Shown: positions 1 to 11,833 of the stretch, piece after piece
Layout: every line of letters begins with the position of its first letter
Numbering within the stretch: the first letter of the stretch is position 1
NCBI GenBank assembly: GCA_032622095.1
Contig: CP136061.1
Coordinates: forward strand, 136,051,587 to 136,115,586
Origin: Siphonodentalium dalli
Taxonomy: Eukaryota > Mollusca > Scaphopoda > Gadilida > Siphonodentaliidae
Direction of reading: 5' to 3'
DNA length: 64,000 nucleotides
Position numbers and translations under genes: made by a program
Notes under the pieces: generated by a model
Seen by the model: only the letters and a program-made list of their open reading frames with translations
Told to the model about the DNA's origin: nothing
The model's database searches: none

Positions 1-1250
1 AGAACCGGCTCCTTGACCACATTGTGATGGTTACAGTTATGCCCTGTGCCAATGCATTCTCTTATATATATGAGTCGACCAATTTTTACAATTTTTTCTT
101 ACATTCTTTACATGAATTCCAGCGTGACGGAATCACCAAATTTTACGGAATTTCACTTTTCTGTGGCCTATAAAATCTAAAATTATGACCAGTAGGGTAC
201 CGCTTAAAATAAAAAACATTGTACATACTATACAAAGTTGTTTGATTATATACAACTATATGTGTATTTAAGTATCATCTCACTCTGGGTCAAATTGTGT
301 CCGTGACGGAATCACCAAAAAAGTGCCATCAATATGAGGGTAGGTCCGTACTATTGAAGAACCCTGCTCATTCAGCCAAGCTGACCTGGAAAAAGTTCCC
401 AATTAGTAAAGTAGATACATTATACTTGCAGAAAAAAGCCGCATTGTCACACACTTATGTGTATATTACTAGTTAACTCGGTTTGTTCGCCGTGACGGAA
501 TCACACAACGGGCGTGACGGAATCACTGTGCGATTTTTTTAGGTATAGTTTTTTGTGTAACAAATGCGGACATTGTCATAAAAGCATAAAACTTGGCACA
601 TTTGTATATTAGGTCCCACGTATTATGTTCAGATATGGGGGCAATCACGAAAATACTTTCCATGGCAACGGTTGCTATGCGACTGTTTTTACCTTAGAAA
701 CGGGTTGTTGGTAGGGGTTAAACCGTCATTTTACTAAAATATATGTGCAAAAAGGGGATACTATGGTAATTGAGGCAGATTGTGATATGGGAAATGTGAC
801 AAAAATAACATTTCCACACATGCCCCACTATTAACCTAGAATGACCATTGAACTGCTTGAAAATGATATTTTGGTTCATTTTACCTTATTTGGCAAAACA
901 TGAAAATATGCGTTGACTGCGCATGCGCGCATCATTGATCCACAGTCACACAATATCTGGTGTTTAAGAGATTGTATAGTGAGGGCAATGACCATTCCAA
1001 AATATATTCATTGGATAGTAATAATGAAATACTGAAGAAGCAACAACATTCCCCGATGACATGACAATGATGCAAATACCCATTATCGGTATCCATGGCC
1101 GCCTTTTCGTGGAATTCATGTTTAACAATTTTATAATTTTTAATGTGTTAAGCCAATGCATTCTCTTATATATGCGAGGCGACCTATGGTCGACTCGCAT
1201 ATATAAGAGAATGCATTGGCACAGGGCCCTTCTGTTGGGTAAAGGGTTAA
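1..1250. mobile_element. Family G element, long version, cut by the window start
   Basis: TGTGCCAATGCATTCTC-type arms lie at about 42-81 and, inverted, at 1188-1229, both including GAGTCGACC or its complement. The right end reads AAAGGGTTAA (1241-1250), as in the shorter family G copies. The interior holds a second partial arm (1152-1178), making a tight hairpin at 1152-1220, and four copies of CGTGACGGAATCAC. The left TTAA end would lie before base 1. Confidence 0.55.
122..526 (+). repeat. Four copies of CGTGACGGAATCAC
   Basis: The 14-mer occurs exactly at about 123, 302, 491 and 513, all in the same orientation. It contains an inverted repeat GTGA-CGGAA-TCAC. Spacing is about 180, 190 and 22 bp. 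Confidence 0.7.
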
Positions 1251-1259
1251 GATAGGACT

Positions 1260-2300
1260 GAGTAAGATCGAATAAGAAGCGAGTTGTTTTGTGCGAAATA
1301 ACGATGATGATAATTACGTGCGCTCGCGCAACAGTATGGCGATCAGACAGATTCGTAGGTTGGTGTCACACTCCATGACGTCACCAAAAACGACGTAAAA
1401 CCTCGTGGCGTTCTGACATTTTTACTGTGCCGCGTTTTTGCTATCTTTATTTTATGTGTTGTTTTCGATTATTTGTTTGTCGCCGATATCGCCATTTGTG
1501 TCAGGATTCCCTGTTTCTATATTTAAAACTGGCATGCTCGTAGTGAGCCTCGATTTCGATTTTTTCTCCCAGGTCAAAATACGTCAGAGTTATGACAAAA
1601 ATAGATCGACCTACATTTTCTCCATCAGAACTCTACATCAAAGAGTCTATAGACTCCTTCGGGACCTACATAGACTCATTTGGGTATTTTTACTTATAAT
1701 TGGGAAGTTTTATCATTTTTGGTTCGTGCGAAGACCTCTTTTTATCGTGCGGGGAAAGAGAGACATTCAAAACGCGATTTCGTTATTCGACGCAATAGGC
1801 TGAATAGCCTAACCTTCAGTCGAGTTCCGGGTCAAATACGATGAATGACGTAACACAAAACAAAACGCATTTGTTAACACAAACACCGTTTGAAGAGTTT
1901 ATTATTACATAAAATGATCGTTATTATTGATTAATTATTGATTAATTATTGATATTTATTGTTGCATATTGGCTGCTATCAATATATTTACACAAATGGT
2001 ATTAATTATTTCTTATAATTGCTCCTTTGGTCAACTTTGACTATCGGAAAATCAAAATCAAAATATGCCGCTGAAAAAAATGTAATCGATATTAAAGTCT
2101 CATCCTTTCGGCAACATGGAATTGGTTTTAATTACTTAAATGATTAATATAGTAATTTGCCTTTTATCTGTGATGAAATGAGAAATGGTAATTGTCTTTT
2201 TTTGCTAACATTAAATTAAATAAAATAAATTATGTAAAATACAGTGAAATTATTTTTTAAATTATTGTTTATTACATTTTTGCGCATGTTGGCATCTCTC
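1260..2300. other. No supported gene; open frame 1438-1803
   Basis: An open frame of 121 codons (1438-1803, plus) is hydrophobic and Arg/Ile-rich, and a second frame at about 1585-1690 is also open. Neither has a recognisable domain or convincing splice sites, so no gene is called. The rest is AT-rich. Confidence 0.3.
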
Positions 2301-2355
2301 TGAGTGCATTCTAGTTACTATGGTGGATATGTCCAGTGCTGTTATTTGTTATGTT

Positions 2356-2590
2356 ACTGATGTCGTCGTCGTCGTCGTAGTCGTCGATGATGATAATGAT
2401 GATGATGATGGTGATGTTGTTGATGATGGTGATGATCATGATGATGATGAGGTTGACGATGATGACGGTGAAGATGACCACGCTGATGATGGTTATGATG
2501 ATGATTATGGTGATGTTGATGAGGAAGTTAATGATAATGATGACGACGATGATGATGATTATGATAACGACGATGATGATATATACGCTG
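2356..2590 (+). repeat. GAT/GAC/GTC trinucleotide microsatellite
   Basis: An imperfect (GAT)n tract with GAC, GGT and GTC variants. It forces long open frames rich in Asp, Met or Ile on the plus strand; these are products of the repeat, not genes. Confidence 0.9.
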
Positions 2591-2664
2591 GTGATCCTAC
2601 ACTATTATTATATCTAAATAGTGTAAATATGTTTGTCAACTCTAACGCGTGTTACACGATCTAG

Positions 2665-3640
2665 TTCATTAAAGCATACAGCTTACAACTACAGACCCCA
2701 ATATAAATAGTGGATCTGGTTCCTTGTCTTAAATTTTCTATTTCTCGAACCGTGGGATTCCACGCCAATAGCTCCAATCAGAACGCGAGTATGTTTACAC
2801 ATAATGACAACAGTATATCCTCCTGACAAAATTGGCAATTGATGACATCATTCATATTCCATTAAGCATAATCTAGGTTAACATTACGACAATCTATTGA
2901 CTTATATTTAGAATTGATCTAATTAACGTGTAGACGATGGCGCCACTTTAGTACCATCTCAACTAAAATTACCATTGTCCAGACAAAGGCAATACATGTT
3001 CACAACACAACTGATTCATCACTTTCTACCCATAACCATAATCAATTTTGATTAGCATTTGAAAGACTGGGAAGTGTGCTCTGATCGGTTGGCGTAAATA
3101 TTTAATTCAACCTTAATATTGCATGAATTTACATTATATTTGTGATACATGGTACGGTATGTACGCATGGCCTCCGCAATATAAAGTGTCAGTTCTGCCA
3201 CGGGTGATTATGAATTTGTAATTGGAACACCCTCGTTGTGTGGTACTGTTATAATGCTATGATGTTGATGGCGCAAAATGAAGCTGTTAAGAAAAGGTAG
3301 TTATTTTTCTGAAGTTTGGTTCTTTGGTGTATATATATATGGTCATTTCGATAAGAAATGATAATTTGTTCACGCTCACTGAAGCAAGTATACATATGAA
3401 GCAACGAACACTCATACTGAGTCGGTGCCTCCATAATTATATATTATTAGAAGGTTTGTTTACGCTCTTACAGGGCGTGTTTGTCATCTGTGATGATTCT
3501 TTTATTTAAATAGTTCCAGTTTCATGGTTGGGGCTAACCTCATGTGCGTCATTTTACGTCAACGAGATGCGTATGGAACGTACGTTCCATACGGATATGT
3601 AAATATGGAACAGCAATAACACTGAACTTCTAGGAACAAG
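2665..3640. other. No recognisable feature
   Basis: AT-rich unique sequence. Only short open frames on both strands, without domains, splice context or repeat structure. Confidence 0.5.
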
Positions 3641-3642
3641 CG

Positions 3643-3829
3643 TGTAATAAATAGATAGAACCGTATGAGTGTCTGGATTTTAACGAAATTATCGCACGAG
3701 ATTTGTTGGCGGAGCGATACCTCGAGTGTGGGACGCAGTCCCGCACGAGAGGTATTGCGTTCCGCCAACAAATCGAGTGCGATAATTCATCAAAATCCAG
3801 ACACTCATGCGGTTCTATTTTTATTACAT
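3643..3829. mobile_element. Foldback MITE, 187 bp
   Basis: Two arms of about 80 bp are inverted copies of each other (TGTAATAAATAGATAGAACC at the left, its near complement at the right; GATTTGTTGGCGG near the centre). The overlapping open frames on both strands here arise from this palindrome. Confidence 0.8.
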
Positions 3830-5836
3830 ATCTCCGTATCATAGTAAGTTGCCTCACAATCGTACATCTCCGGTACAGAAAATGTGAATTTAATTGAGTT
3901 TTAACACTGAATGAAATAGTTCCGTCGACAGATTGCACTAGTGCGATTCTGAGAATTATCACACGCCTGGAAACTCGTGCGATCATGCGAATTACGTTGA
4001 TAGATATGTAATAAACATAATTATGTAACATGCATATCACGTATTTTATCATGCTTACTATCGGATATATATCAATCCCTACAATAAATTGATTGACAAT
4101 CAGATTGCATTGTTAATGAACACATTTCAAATTGTATGACATTTGCTGCATCATGGGTGAGTGGGAGGCTGCCGCACATACTTTCGAACCTGAACGTATA
4201 ATGATCGCTAAATCTCATTCTCTCATCACAATACTGTAAAGGCCGGGGATTTACATCGGTAAAAGTTCTATTCATAGTGTTATCAAAGTATTCCGTATTC
4301 TATGCCATTCCCAATCTCATTATATTCAAGAATTTCACAAATATTTCACTACATCTAGTTTAGTTATCTACCACAATTTCAATACTCAACAGAATATATG
4401 CAACAAATGAATGACCTTGAGCCATGAATTAGTGCCCTATGCTCGATGCAAACAACATGGTAATTATAATGGAAATTAATTCATGACTGGAGTCATACAT
4501 TCATGTTCGTGTAACACAGAAGACTCATGCGCAATGCCAAATTATTTATACGGCATCTCGACAACTTGAATTTCACAATGCAACATCAGTCACATGCAGT
4601 CGTTTACGTGTCTTGTGTAACATATGTTTCTTTCTAAGTCATCCGCTGATCGATTTTGGAATAGTTTGCGATGGGAAATGTTTATTGACTTGTGGACACG
4701 ATGAAAATCAAACACCCAATAGTGTTTAGGTACCCCTATAAACAGTGGTGCATGTCGATGCTTTACTGTACATGCTAAATAATTGTCTGCAAATAGACAT
4801 ATGCGCAGGTAGGGTACGTCCACTGGGAAAGAGTTTGCACGGCATTTGTTGCAGGCATTTTCTCATAGAAAACCCTATACATGTGTATGGTGCCAGAAAT
4901 GAACGGAAACATGCATATAATATGCATATTTACCAAAGCTAATGACATGAGCAGTAAAATTTCGGTAGTTCCACTAACATACACTGCCTTAAAATACCTG
5001 TACGATTGACTCTTGCGAGATAATTGCATGCTTTGTACAGACAAATTTCGATAGCATCGCAACTATTCGAACTACATAGCTTTTTACTTCTCGTGTATAC
5101 AGTTAGCTGTGATACGGATGCATTTTTCATTCGGTTTCTGGCACATTGTAGGTTTCTATATCGAAATGCCTGCAAAAGAATGCTGTGCAAACTTGTCAGT
5201 GTATGAACGTACACTTATGCATGGGGTCATTGTCACAATGTTCCGATCACAATTAGTGTGTACTAAACGCAAATCATTTTCTCTCACCCCAACGAGATTT
5301 TCACGTCGTAAAATTACAGTGACGTCACGAAAATGGCAATATCTAGAGAAAGCGACACTTCCTGAATGGCAAACACACATAAAAATACGTGCAATTGAGT
5401 ACTCTATCAGAGGAAATGGGTCCCCAAAAATCCGCAGAGGGGGGAGGGTTTCGATTATCAGCCCACGGTCTAGTCAGCTTGTTACCGCTGATCACTACCG
5501 TAGTCAGCTTTTCAAACCTCGTTGTTTTATCAAGTGATGTGCACCGGACGGGCACTAAAAGTTGACGTGGGAGTCGAAATACACTTAGTATATATATATC
5601 TGTGTTTACGTTTGTGACAAAATGGTGACAATCGTTGTTGCCATAGTGTATTGTTACAGCCAAGTTTGTGTTGCATCAAGGCCGGCTGTTGGTTGATGCA
5701 TTAAGTTCAAACGTCACGATTTTTATAAATTGGCAAAACATGAACAAAATTAGTCTTTTCCTAAGCGAAAATATGAAAATCTGGCTACGAGAGTGATCGC
5801 CGGTGAAAAGTTTACTACACTTGTGACCGACTTTAA
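3830..5836. other. No supported gene
   Basis: Overlapping open frames of 60-142 codons lie on both strands (for example 5109-5537 plus) but have no domain, no splice context and no bias to one strand. Confidence 0.4.
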
Positions 5837-6330
5837 AGGCACGTGAGGCCTTAGTTGTCGAAAATATTCATATTTGTTCCAATCACCGTAAACAGAAAAA
5901 CATTAAAACGCATACAGTTTCGTTCATATATACCATGACCATCGCGTAAACAGCATGTTATCATAAAGATTTACTATATTTTACCTAAGCAAGAGCCTGA
6001 TTGTGTTACAGAAGACAGCACAATGCTGCTGGCTAATCACACACAAATGGCATAAACGCTCTTTATTCGTTCCATATCAGGAATTCACCAATAAAGAACG
6101 CTCTTTATGTTTACCATCATAATATAAACAAACACCAGAAAAGTTACTTTTTATGCTTTTGTTTACATAACAATAGTCAAAGATATGACAATAACATACT
6201 GTTTATGCGATATTTCTTATTTGTATACGGACAAAGTCTGTCTACATTTTGTTGTTCTTTCTGTTTGTGGCTGTTTTTGGCGGGTGGAAATATTTTCACA
6301 GGATACCCACCGCCAAGGCCAACCGTACCT
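5837..6330 (+). mobile_element. Family A TTAA MITE, copy 1
   Basis: This 494-bp element is flanked by TTAA (5833-5836 and 6331-6334). It starts AGGCACGTGAGGCCTTAG and ends with AAGGCCAACCGTACCT, so the short terminal inverted repeats (AGGYACG) lie directly inside TTAA, as in piggyBac-type elements. No transposase is encoded. Open frames across it are shadows shared by all copies. Confidence 0.88.
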
Positions 6331-6335
6331 TTAAA

Positions 6336-6900
6336 GGTTGACTATACGAATATGATCGCATTCTTATTTTATGACAATGACCCTATCAGGAGAAGTTATA
6401 AGTTTGTGCTTTGGTTTGGATCCGAAATCCAAACTGAGTGAATCGCCACCGCTTGATTTGGATATGCATATATGTCTGAATCATTAAAACCGAATTGATT
6501 TGGTCGGTAATCTTGGCAATATGACTTATTTGCATCCGGTTTACATTCAGCTAGCGGTGTTTATTAGATACGAGGTTAATCTTACAGTTCACACAATCGT
6601 CGGTGCTAATCTGAATTTCACATTGATTCACCCTATTCCGCTATGTGGGTTCTTGCATTCTGGGTTTCACAATATGATTTCCGTATTATTAAAATAGCTT
6701 TCTTTGGAATATATGATCGCATGCACCAGCTTCTCTTCTCCAGATATTATGGAATGCCCATTTGCGTTACGAACATCAAGTACAACAGTACTTGAAAGAA
6801 CAACAGTACGATTTTCACATTCAAAGACTGATATTACTGGTTTAAAGGCACGGATGGCATCCGTTATATGTTATAATTTATAAATAATGAAATTATGAAA
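6336..6900. other. No recognisable feature
   Basis: AT-rich sequence with only short open frames and no clear repeat. Confidence 0.4.
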
Positions 6901-6920
6901 AAATCCTCAAGAATATATAC

Positions 6921-7297
6921 TAACTTCGTCCGGGCTATTTAGAGATTTGTAATTGCCTCCGTCAGTAGAAAAAAACACAAACGATTGTTCGATCGGTCCA
7001 GAAACATGCCTATATGACGTATATGAACGAGGTCAAGGAAACATGGAATTTGACCCGCCCATATTGTTCCCGGGATCAAAGTAGGCCTACATACCAAATT
7101 TGAGTCGTATCGTTTGAGGTCCAGAAACATGCCTAGGTGAAGGTCAAAGAAAGAGTCGCACGTGAACATTGACCCGCCCATATTTTTCCCGTCATCAATG
7201 TAGGCCTACATACAAAATTTGAGTCAGATCGGTCGGGCAGTTTTCGAGTCTATAACACACATACATACAAACAGAGGTTCCAAAAATATATAATAGA
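6921..7297 (-). mobile_element. Helitron-like non-autonomous element 2 (minus)
   Basis: On the minus strand it begins TCTATTATATATTTTTGG followed by a TGTTTGTATGTATG tract, and ends with AGCCCGGACGAAGTTAG. It contains two degenerate copies of a CATGTTTCTGG..ATGGGCGGGTCAA unit. The TC start, the 3' AGCCCG hairpin arm and the lack of a target duplication fit Helitrons; no Rep/helicase is present. Confidence 0.55.
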
Positions 7298-7838
7298 CTA
7301 GCCGATGAGCCCGACGTTGTCCGGGCTATTAAAAAAACAAATTTCAAGTCGATAGCTCTACCCAACCCGAAATTTCAAGTCGATAGCTCTACCCGTTTCC
7401 GAGATCTGGTCTGCGCATGCGCGAAGCTGGCGTCGCACGGGCTCGGCGACCCGATAAAATTTGTATCCGGGACAAAATACATTCACATACCAAATTTCAA
7501 GTCGATAGCTCCACCCGTTTCCGAGATCTCGTCTGCGCATGCGCGAAGCTGGTGTCGCACGGGCTCGGCGACCCGATAAAATTCGTATCCGGGGCAAGAT
7601 ACATTCACATACCAAATTTCAAGTCGATAGCTCCACCCGTTTCCGAGATCTCGTCTGCGCATGCGCGAAGTGGGCGCCGCACGGGCTCGCCAATACGACA
7701 ACGTCCACCGCCTGGTCAAACTACACACACGTACCAAGTTTCGTTCCGATCGGTCGAGAATCGTAGATTTGTATTAATGACAGACAAACATACAGACAGA
7801 CAAACAAACAAACAGAGGTCTTCAAAATATATATGAGA
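7298..7838 (-). mobile_element. Helitron-like non-autonomous element 1 (minus)
   Basis: On the minus strand it starts near TCTCATATATATTTTG and ends with a hairpin (AGCCCGGACAACGTCGGGCT, 7327-7308) followed by CATCGGCTAG and then T. Hairpin + CTAG|T is the Helitron 3' signature. The next Helitron-like element begins at the very next base. Confidence 0.65.
7339..7740. repeat. Tandem repeat of about 121 bp, three units
   Basis: The unit contains TTTCAAGTCGATAGCTC, TTTCCGAGATCT and CTGCGCATGCGCGAAG. Units start near 7375, 7495 and 7617, preceded by a 31-bp partial duplication. It is open on both strands, which explains the overlapping open frames. Confidence 0.85.
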
Positions 7839-8039
7839 TAGTACAGTATAATGATAGTATGAATGTTATTATTATTATTATATCCTATTATTCCTCCTCC
7901 ATGAGAGAAATCTTGAGAGGTGATGATTGGTGAGCGTTATACCGTTGTGTTGTGAACAATTTGGTGGCATTTCTAACCAAAGTTCACTTAGTTGGTCCTC
8001 CCCAGTGTTGAGTGTTTTGCTTATCGCATAATCTTTGCG

Positions 8040-8247
8040 TACTGTTTGTGTTTGTTTACATAACATGGTGTTCATTTGCACAACACAGAGTACTAATATG
8101 ACAATAACATGCATTTTACGCGACATTTATGATTGGTATAAGAACAAAATTTGTCTATAATATAATATTCGTTCTGTTTATGGCAGTGTTAACGGGTGTG
8201 AATATTTTAACAGCAATATATACACTTGACCAACGCCTACCATATCT
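8040..8247 (+). mobile_element. Family B TTAA MITE, 3' fragment
   Basis: This matches the right half of family B (GTTTACATAACA, then CGACATTTATGATTGG and GAATATTTTAACAGC) and ends CATATCT next to TTAA at 8248-8251. The left half is missing. Confidence 0.6.
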
Positions 8248-8481
8248 TTAAACCTTGTGGTTTAAACTTGAGATGACAAATCAGACCCCCTAAATGTTTT
8301 TACGTTCTCGTAGATATTAAAATCTAGCATGCATAAACATCGATAGCGCGTTAATCAGCATCCTTCTTGGTCCTTCTATATATCTCACTTCATTGCATGT
8401 GACCAGCTACTAAATAACGTGAAGTACGTTTCTCGTCTGACAGCTAAAGATTACTCTTGGCCGACTTTTATGGGCTTGATA

Positions 8482-8617
8482 TACAGTAATACCCTAAGTA
8501 ATCGACTCTTTAACTACAGCAGAATTATGGGTAACTTTTCAGGATTTAGTCGGAAATATGGCTTGTTGCCATTCAACAAAGTTTTATAAAGAGTCGATTA
8601 CTTAGGGCATTACTGTA
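8482..8617. mobile_element. Mariner-like hairpin MITE
   Basis: The ends TACAGTAATACCC and GGGCATTACTGTA are inverted, with TA at both borders, and the arms continue as AGTAATCGACTCTTTA. Related in end sequence to the three hairpins at 44228-44710. Confidence 0.75.
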
Positions 8618-8967
8618 CGACACTGTACTTCATGTTCGCATGTGAATACGCGCATACGCCATCAAGACCAATTTGAAAGATTAAGAGACATTCGTATTTA
8701 TAAAGTTTGTTCAGTAATAATGCAGACATCCACGCCATGATTGCTGGCATTCGAGACGAAGCAATCATACGACTATGCCAAGTGCCGACATGAATCCAAT
8801 TATGTTATTATTATGCAGATTTGTCAATGCATATTGTGCAATGTTCTAATTAGATTATCGTGGGAACAATAGTATTTATGCTTCCGACCGATCAGCAAGT
8901 GACGAAGGTCATGAATTGTTATATGATTATTATACAGTGACTCGTAATCTTCAGTCCTTATATTTTA

Positions 8968-9428
8968 TATATGGTCAACCTGCTAATAGCGTGTCTGTTA
9001 TTTGCACAATGAGGTCCCCTGAGGGTGAATTTAGTGACGCTATCCCGCAAAGCGGGCTGGCATCACTAAATTCACCCTCTGGGGACCTCATCCTGCTTAG
9101 GCCATCAACTGCTATGGTAGACCTAGAATCAGAATGAAGTTCCCAGTTGAAGTTGGTGATGTTCACCCATTGGCACCTCGATTATGTATTTTATCTTCTG
9201 CAAATTAGGGGATATAGAAACTTCCCAGAAGGGAAAAAGTAACTAAAACCAATGTTAATTTGATGCAATAGATACTTCCCAGAAGATGAGGCTTAAGCAG
9301 AATGAGGTCTCCAGATGGTGAATTTGGTGATGCTAGCCCGCTGTGCGGGATAGCATCATTAAATTCACCCTCTGGGGACCTCATTCTGCAAATGACAGAC
9401 ACGCTATTTGCAGGCTTGTATATGGTCC
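8968..9428. repeat. Nested inverted repeat: two hairpins in inverted orientation
   Basis: Two 83-bp hairpins (9009-9091 and 9302-9384; arms ATGAGGTCCCC.. and ..GGGGACCTCAT) are each flanked by sequence that is the reverse complement of the other's flanks (TAATAGCGTGTCTG at 8983 and CAGACACGCTATTTG near 9397). The whole forms a large palindrome with a loop of about 180 bp. Confidence 0.8.
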
Positions 9429-9473
9429 GGCTTTTATTTGGAAGAGAGAGCATAAAACAATTACTTGTGTTAA

Positions 9474-9804
9474 AAGCATGGGCGGCGTTCGTTGCAGAAA
9501 TATTCATATTTGTTCAAATCGCCATCAACAGAAGGAATATTAAAATATATATATAGTTTTGTTCATATGCCAAACATAATCAGCGCGTAAATAGTATATT
9601 GTCGTCAAGACGTACGATGATGTACGTAAACAAGAGCCTGCTCGTGTTACAGAAGTTGTGCTTCTGTTTACATAGCACAGCGCAATTCTATTGGTTAATC
9701 ACACAAAATTATATAAAAGCTTTTTATTATTTCCATATCAGGAAAACATTAACATATAACGCTCTTTATGTTTACCATATCCGGATCTAAACAAAAGCCA
9801 TTTG
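9474..9804 (+). mobile_element. Family B TTAA MITE, truncated
   Basis: It begins inside TTAA (9470-9473) and follows family B (GGGCGGCGTTCGTTGCAG) as far as the CATATCCGGATCTAAACAA block, then stops abruptly where a family D piece begins. Confidence 0.75.
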
Positions 9805-10134
9805 GGGCGTCTGTGCCTTAGGAGGTGCCATAGAGTAATAGAAAATAGCTGAAGTCATAGAAACATTCCCCCGTCTCGCTCCCAAAATGCAACATAATTC
9901 AAACTAATATATAGTGTTATTCCCCTTCCATTGAAAATTATACTTTATAGTACAAACTAGACGAATATTAAGCACAAAAACAAGTCGGTACATCAACACA
10001 AACAACATGTTCACAGTATATTACACCGGATAAGTTGATAATACACTGTTTTTGGAGCTTCCTCTTTCAAATGGTATATCATATGGCATATATTTTATAT
10101 AATGTGATCTGGGGTTCGAAAATTAAGTGGGCCT
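9805..10134 (-). mobile_element. Family D TTAA MITE, truncated
   Basis: This is the reverse complement of about 55985-56345 and ends AAATTAAGTGGGCCT directly before TTAA (10135-10138). The other end is lost at the junction with the truncated family B copy. Confidence 0.7.
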
Positions 10135-10139
10135 TTAAA

Positions 10140-10737
10140 GTCACCGAATTTATTACAGAAATTGGAATCACTGGGGGTTTTACAAACCCCGTAGATAATC
10201 TCTAAAAAAAAAAGTGGCATAAAAGTCAGTCATTCCAGTTTCTGTGGAATATATCGCCAAGAAGCCGAAAACAATGATTTTTTTAGTATTTTGCATGGAA
10301 CATTAAAGAGCGTTTCGAGTTTGTACTTTCCTGATATGGCAAAACAATGAGTGTCACATCTGTGCAGAGAATTGGACTGGTGAATTACTATGGCTTCGGT
10401 GAGTGTTTTATTTTTAGCATACACATGAAACTATGAAGTATATGTTAGTATTTCGTGTATTTGTCGAAACTTTAAACATATTTTGGGGACAAGTTACAAA
10501 ATCTTGCTTAGACCATGTGCCGGTTTACAATCATTTAATGCATAAATTAAGAACATGGCGACGAAAATAAAACAAGAACATACAATTTAATATAATTATG
10601 TACATTTACACAGAGTGACACAATATCTAAATTTCGGGGGGGGGGTATGCTAACCAACTTACACGCAGTATTATAGGGGAAGATGACGTACGTGCAATAT
10701 ATGCAACATAGAATATATATATAAATGGCTTATTTGC
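10140..10737. other. No supported gene
   Basis: AT-rich, short open frames only. A G-run lies near 10637. Confidence 0.4.
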
Positions 10738-10948
10738 TTAACCCTTCCATGCCTGGATCTTCCTGAAATTTTACGAACACCCTGTGCCAATGCATTAGCT
10801 TAAAAATATTTACCTTGATCTTGTAAGCCAGTGCATTCTCTTATATATATGCAACACTCCCTATAGGAGACTCACATATATAAGAGAATGCACTGGCACA
10901 TGATATCTAATGCTGCAACAGCGCAGCTCCCGTCATGAAAGGGTTAAG
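10738..10948. mobile_element. Family G TTAA MITE
   Basis: It runs from TTAACCCTTCCATG to CATGAAAGGGTTAA, i.e. inverted ends just inside TTAA. Inside is a hairpin built on GTGCATTCTCTTATATAT (10833-10900). A degenerate extra arm precedes it. Confidence 0.7.
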
Positions 10949-11105
10949 GTGAATATCCTGAATAACTTCGATATATCAAACTTAGAATCGCGTAGTCGCA
11001 ATTGTACATAGATGGACTGTCTTTGGGAGAATTATATTTCTTTTATTCAAACTGTCGGGAATGCCAAACAGTAGTCCGATTACCGCTCTTTATCCATGCA
11101 GTTAA

Positions 11106-11596
11106 AGGTACGGGCGGCGTTCGTTGCAGAAATATTCATATTTGTTCAAATCGCCATCAACAGAAGGAATATTAAAATATATATAGCTTTGTTCATATGC
11201 CAAACATAACCAGCGCGTAAATTGTATATTGTCGTCAAGACGTACGATTGTGTACGTAAACAAGAACCTGCTCGTGCTACAGAAGTTTTGCTTCTGTTTT
11301 TACATAACACAGCGCAATTATATTGGTTAATCACACACAAATTATATAAACGCTCTTTATTATTTCCATATCAGGAAAACATTAACAAATAACGCTCTTT
11401 ATGTTTACCATATCCGGATCTAAACAAAAGCCAGGTTCTGTAACGTTTTTTGCTTTTGTTTACATAACAAAGGAAAAACATTTGACAATAACATACTGTT
11501 TATGCCATATTTCTGATTGGTATAAGAACAAAGTCTGTCTATATTTTACTATTCTTTCTGTTTGTAACGGTTTTTGACGTAGCCAACGACGTTTCT
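11106..11596 (+). mobile_element. Family B TTAA MITE
   Basis: It is flanked by TTAA (11102-11105, 11597-11600) and starts AGGTACGGGCGGCGTTCG. Compared with the copy at 27883 the right end is shortened and altered after TTTTTGACG. No coding capacity. Confidence 0.8.
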
Positions 11597-11833
11597 TTAA
11601 TGTCGGTTTAGGTCATATCTGAGTCTTACCGTATAGACAAAAGACCAAAATGGATGTACTGTATAATTTCCTTCTTCCGTTTTGATTTCTGGACTTGACA
11701 CTTCTATACGCTGAGAGATGCATCGAAAAACGGTGGCCATAATTACAGTCTGTGTATTAGTATTTCAAGTATATTTGTCAACCTATTTCGATAATGGGGA
11801 CATGATACAAGTAAGAAATTACAATGTCTAATT

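Noticed and set aside
1438-1803. 121-codon membrane-protein-like frame
   Set aside because: Hydrophobicity follows T-rich DNA; no splice sites or homologous pattern, and another frame is equally open.
2320-2664. Long Asp-rich and Met/Ile-rich open frames on the plus strand
   Set aside because: They are the reading of an imperfect GAT/GAC microsatellite in two frames; no start context, no domain.
3559-4052. 140-codon minus frame and a 64-codon plus frame
   Set aside because: Both run through the arms of a foldback MITE and mirror each other.
7358-7836. Overlapping open frames on both strands with repeated Arg-rich motifs
   Set aside because: They arise from a 121-bp tandem repeat inside a Helitron-like element, and are open on both strands.
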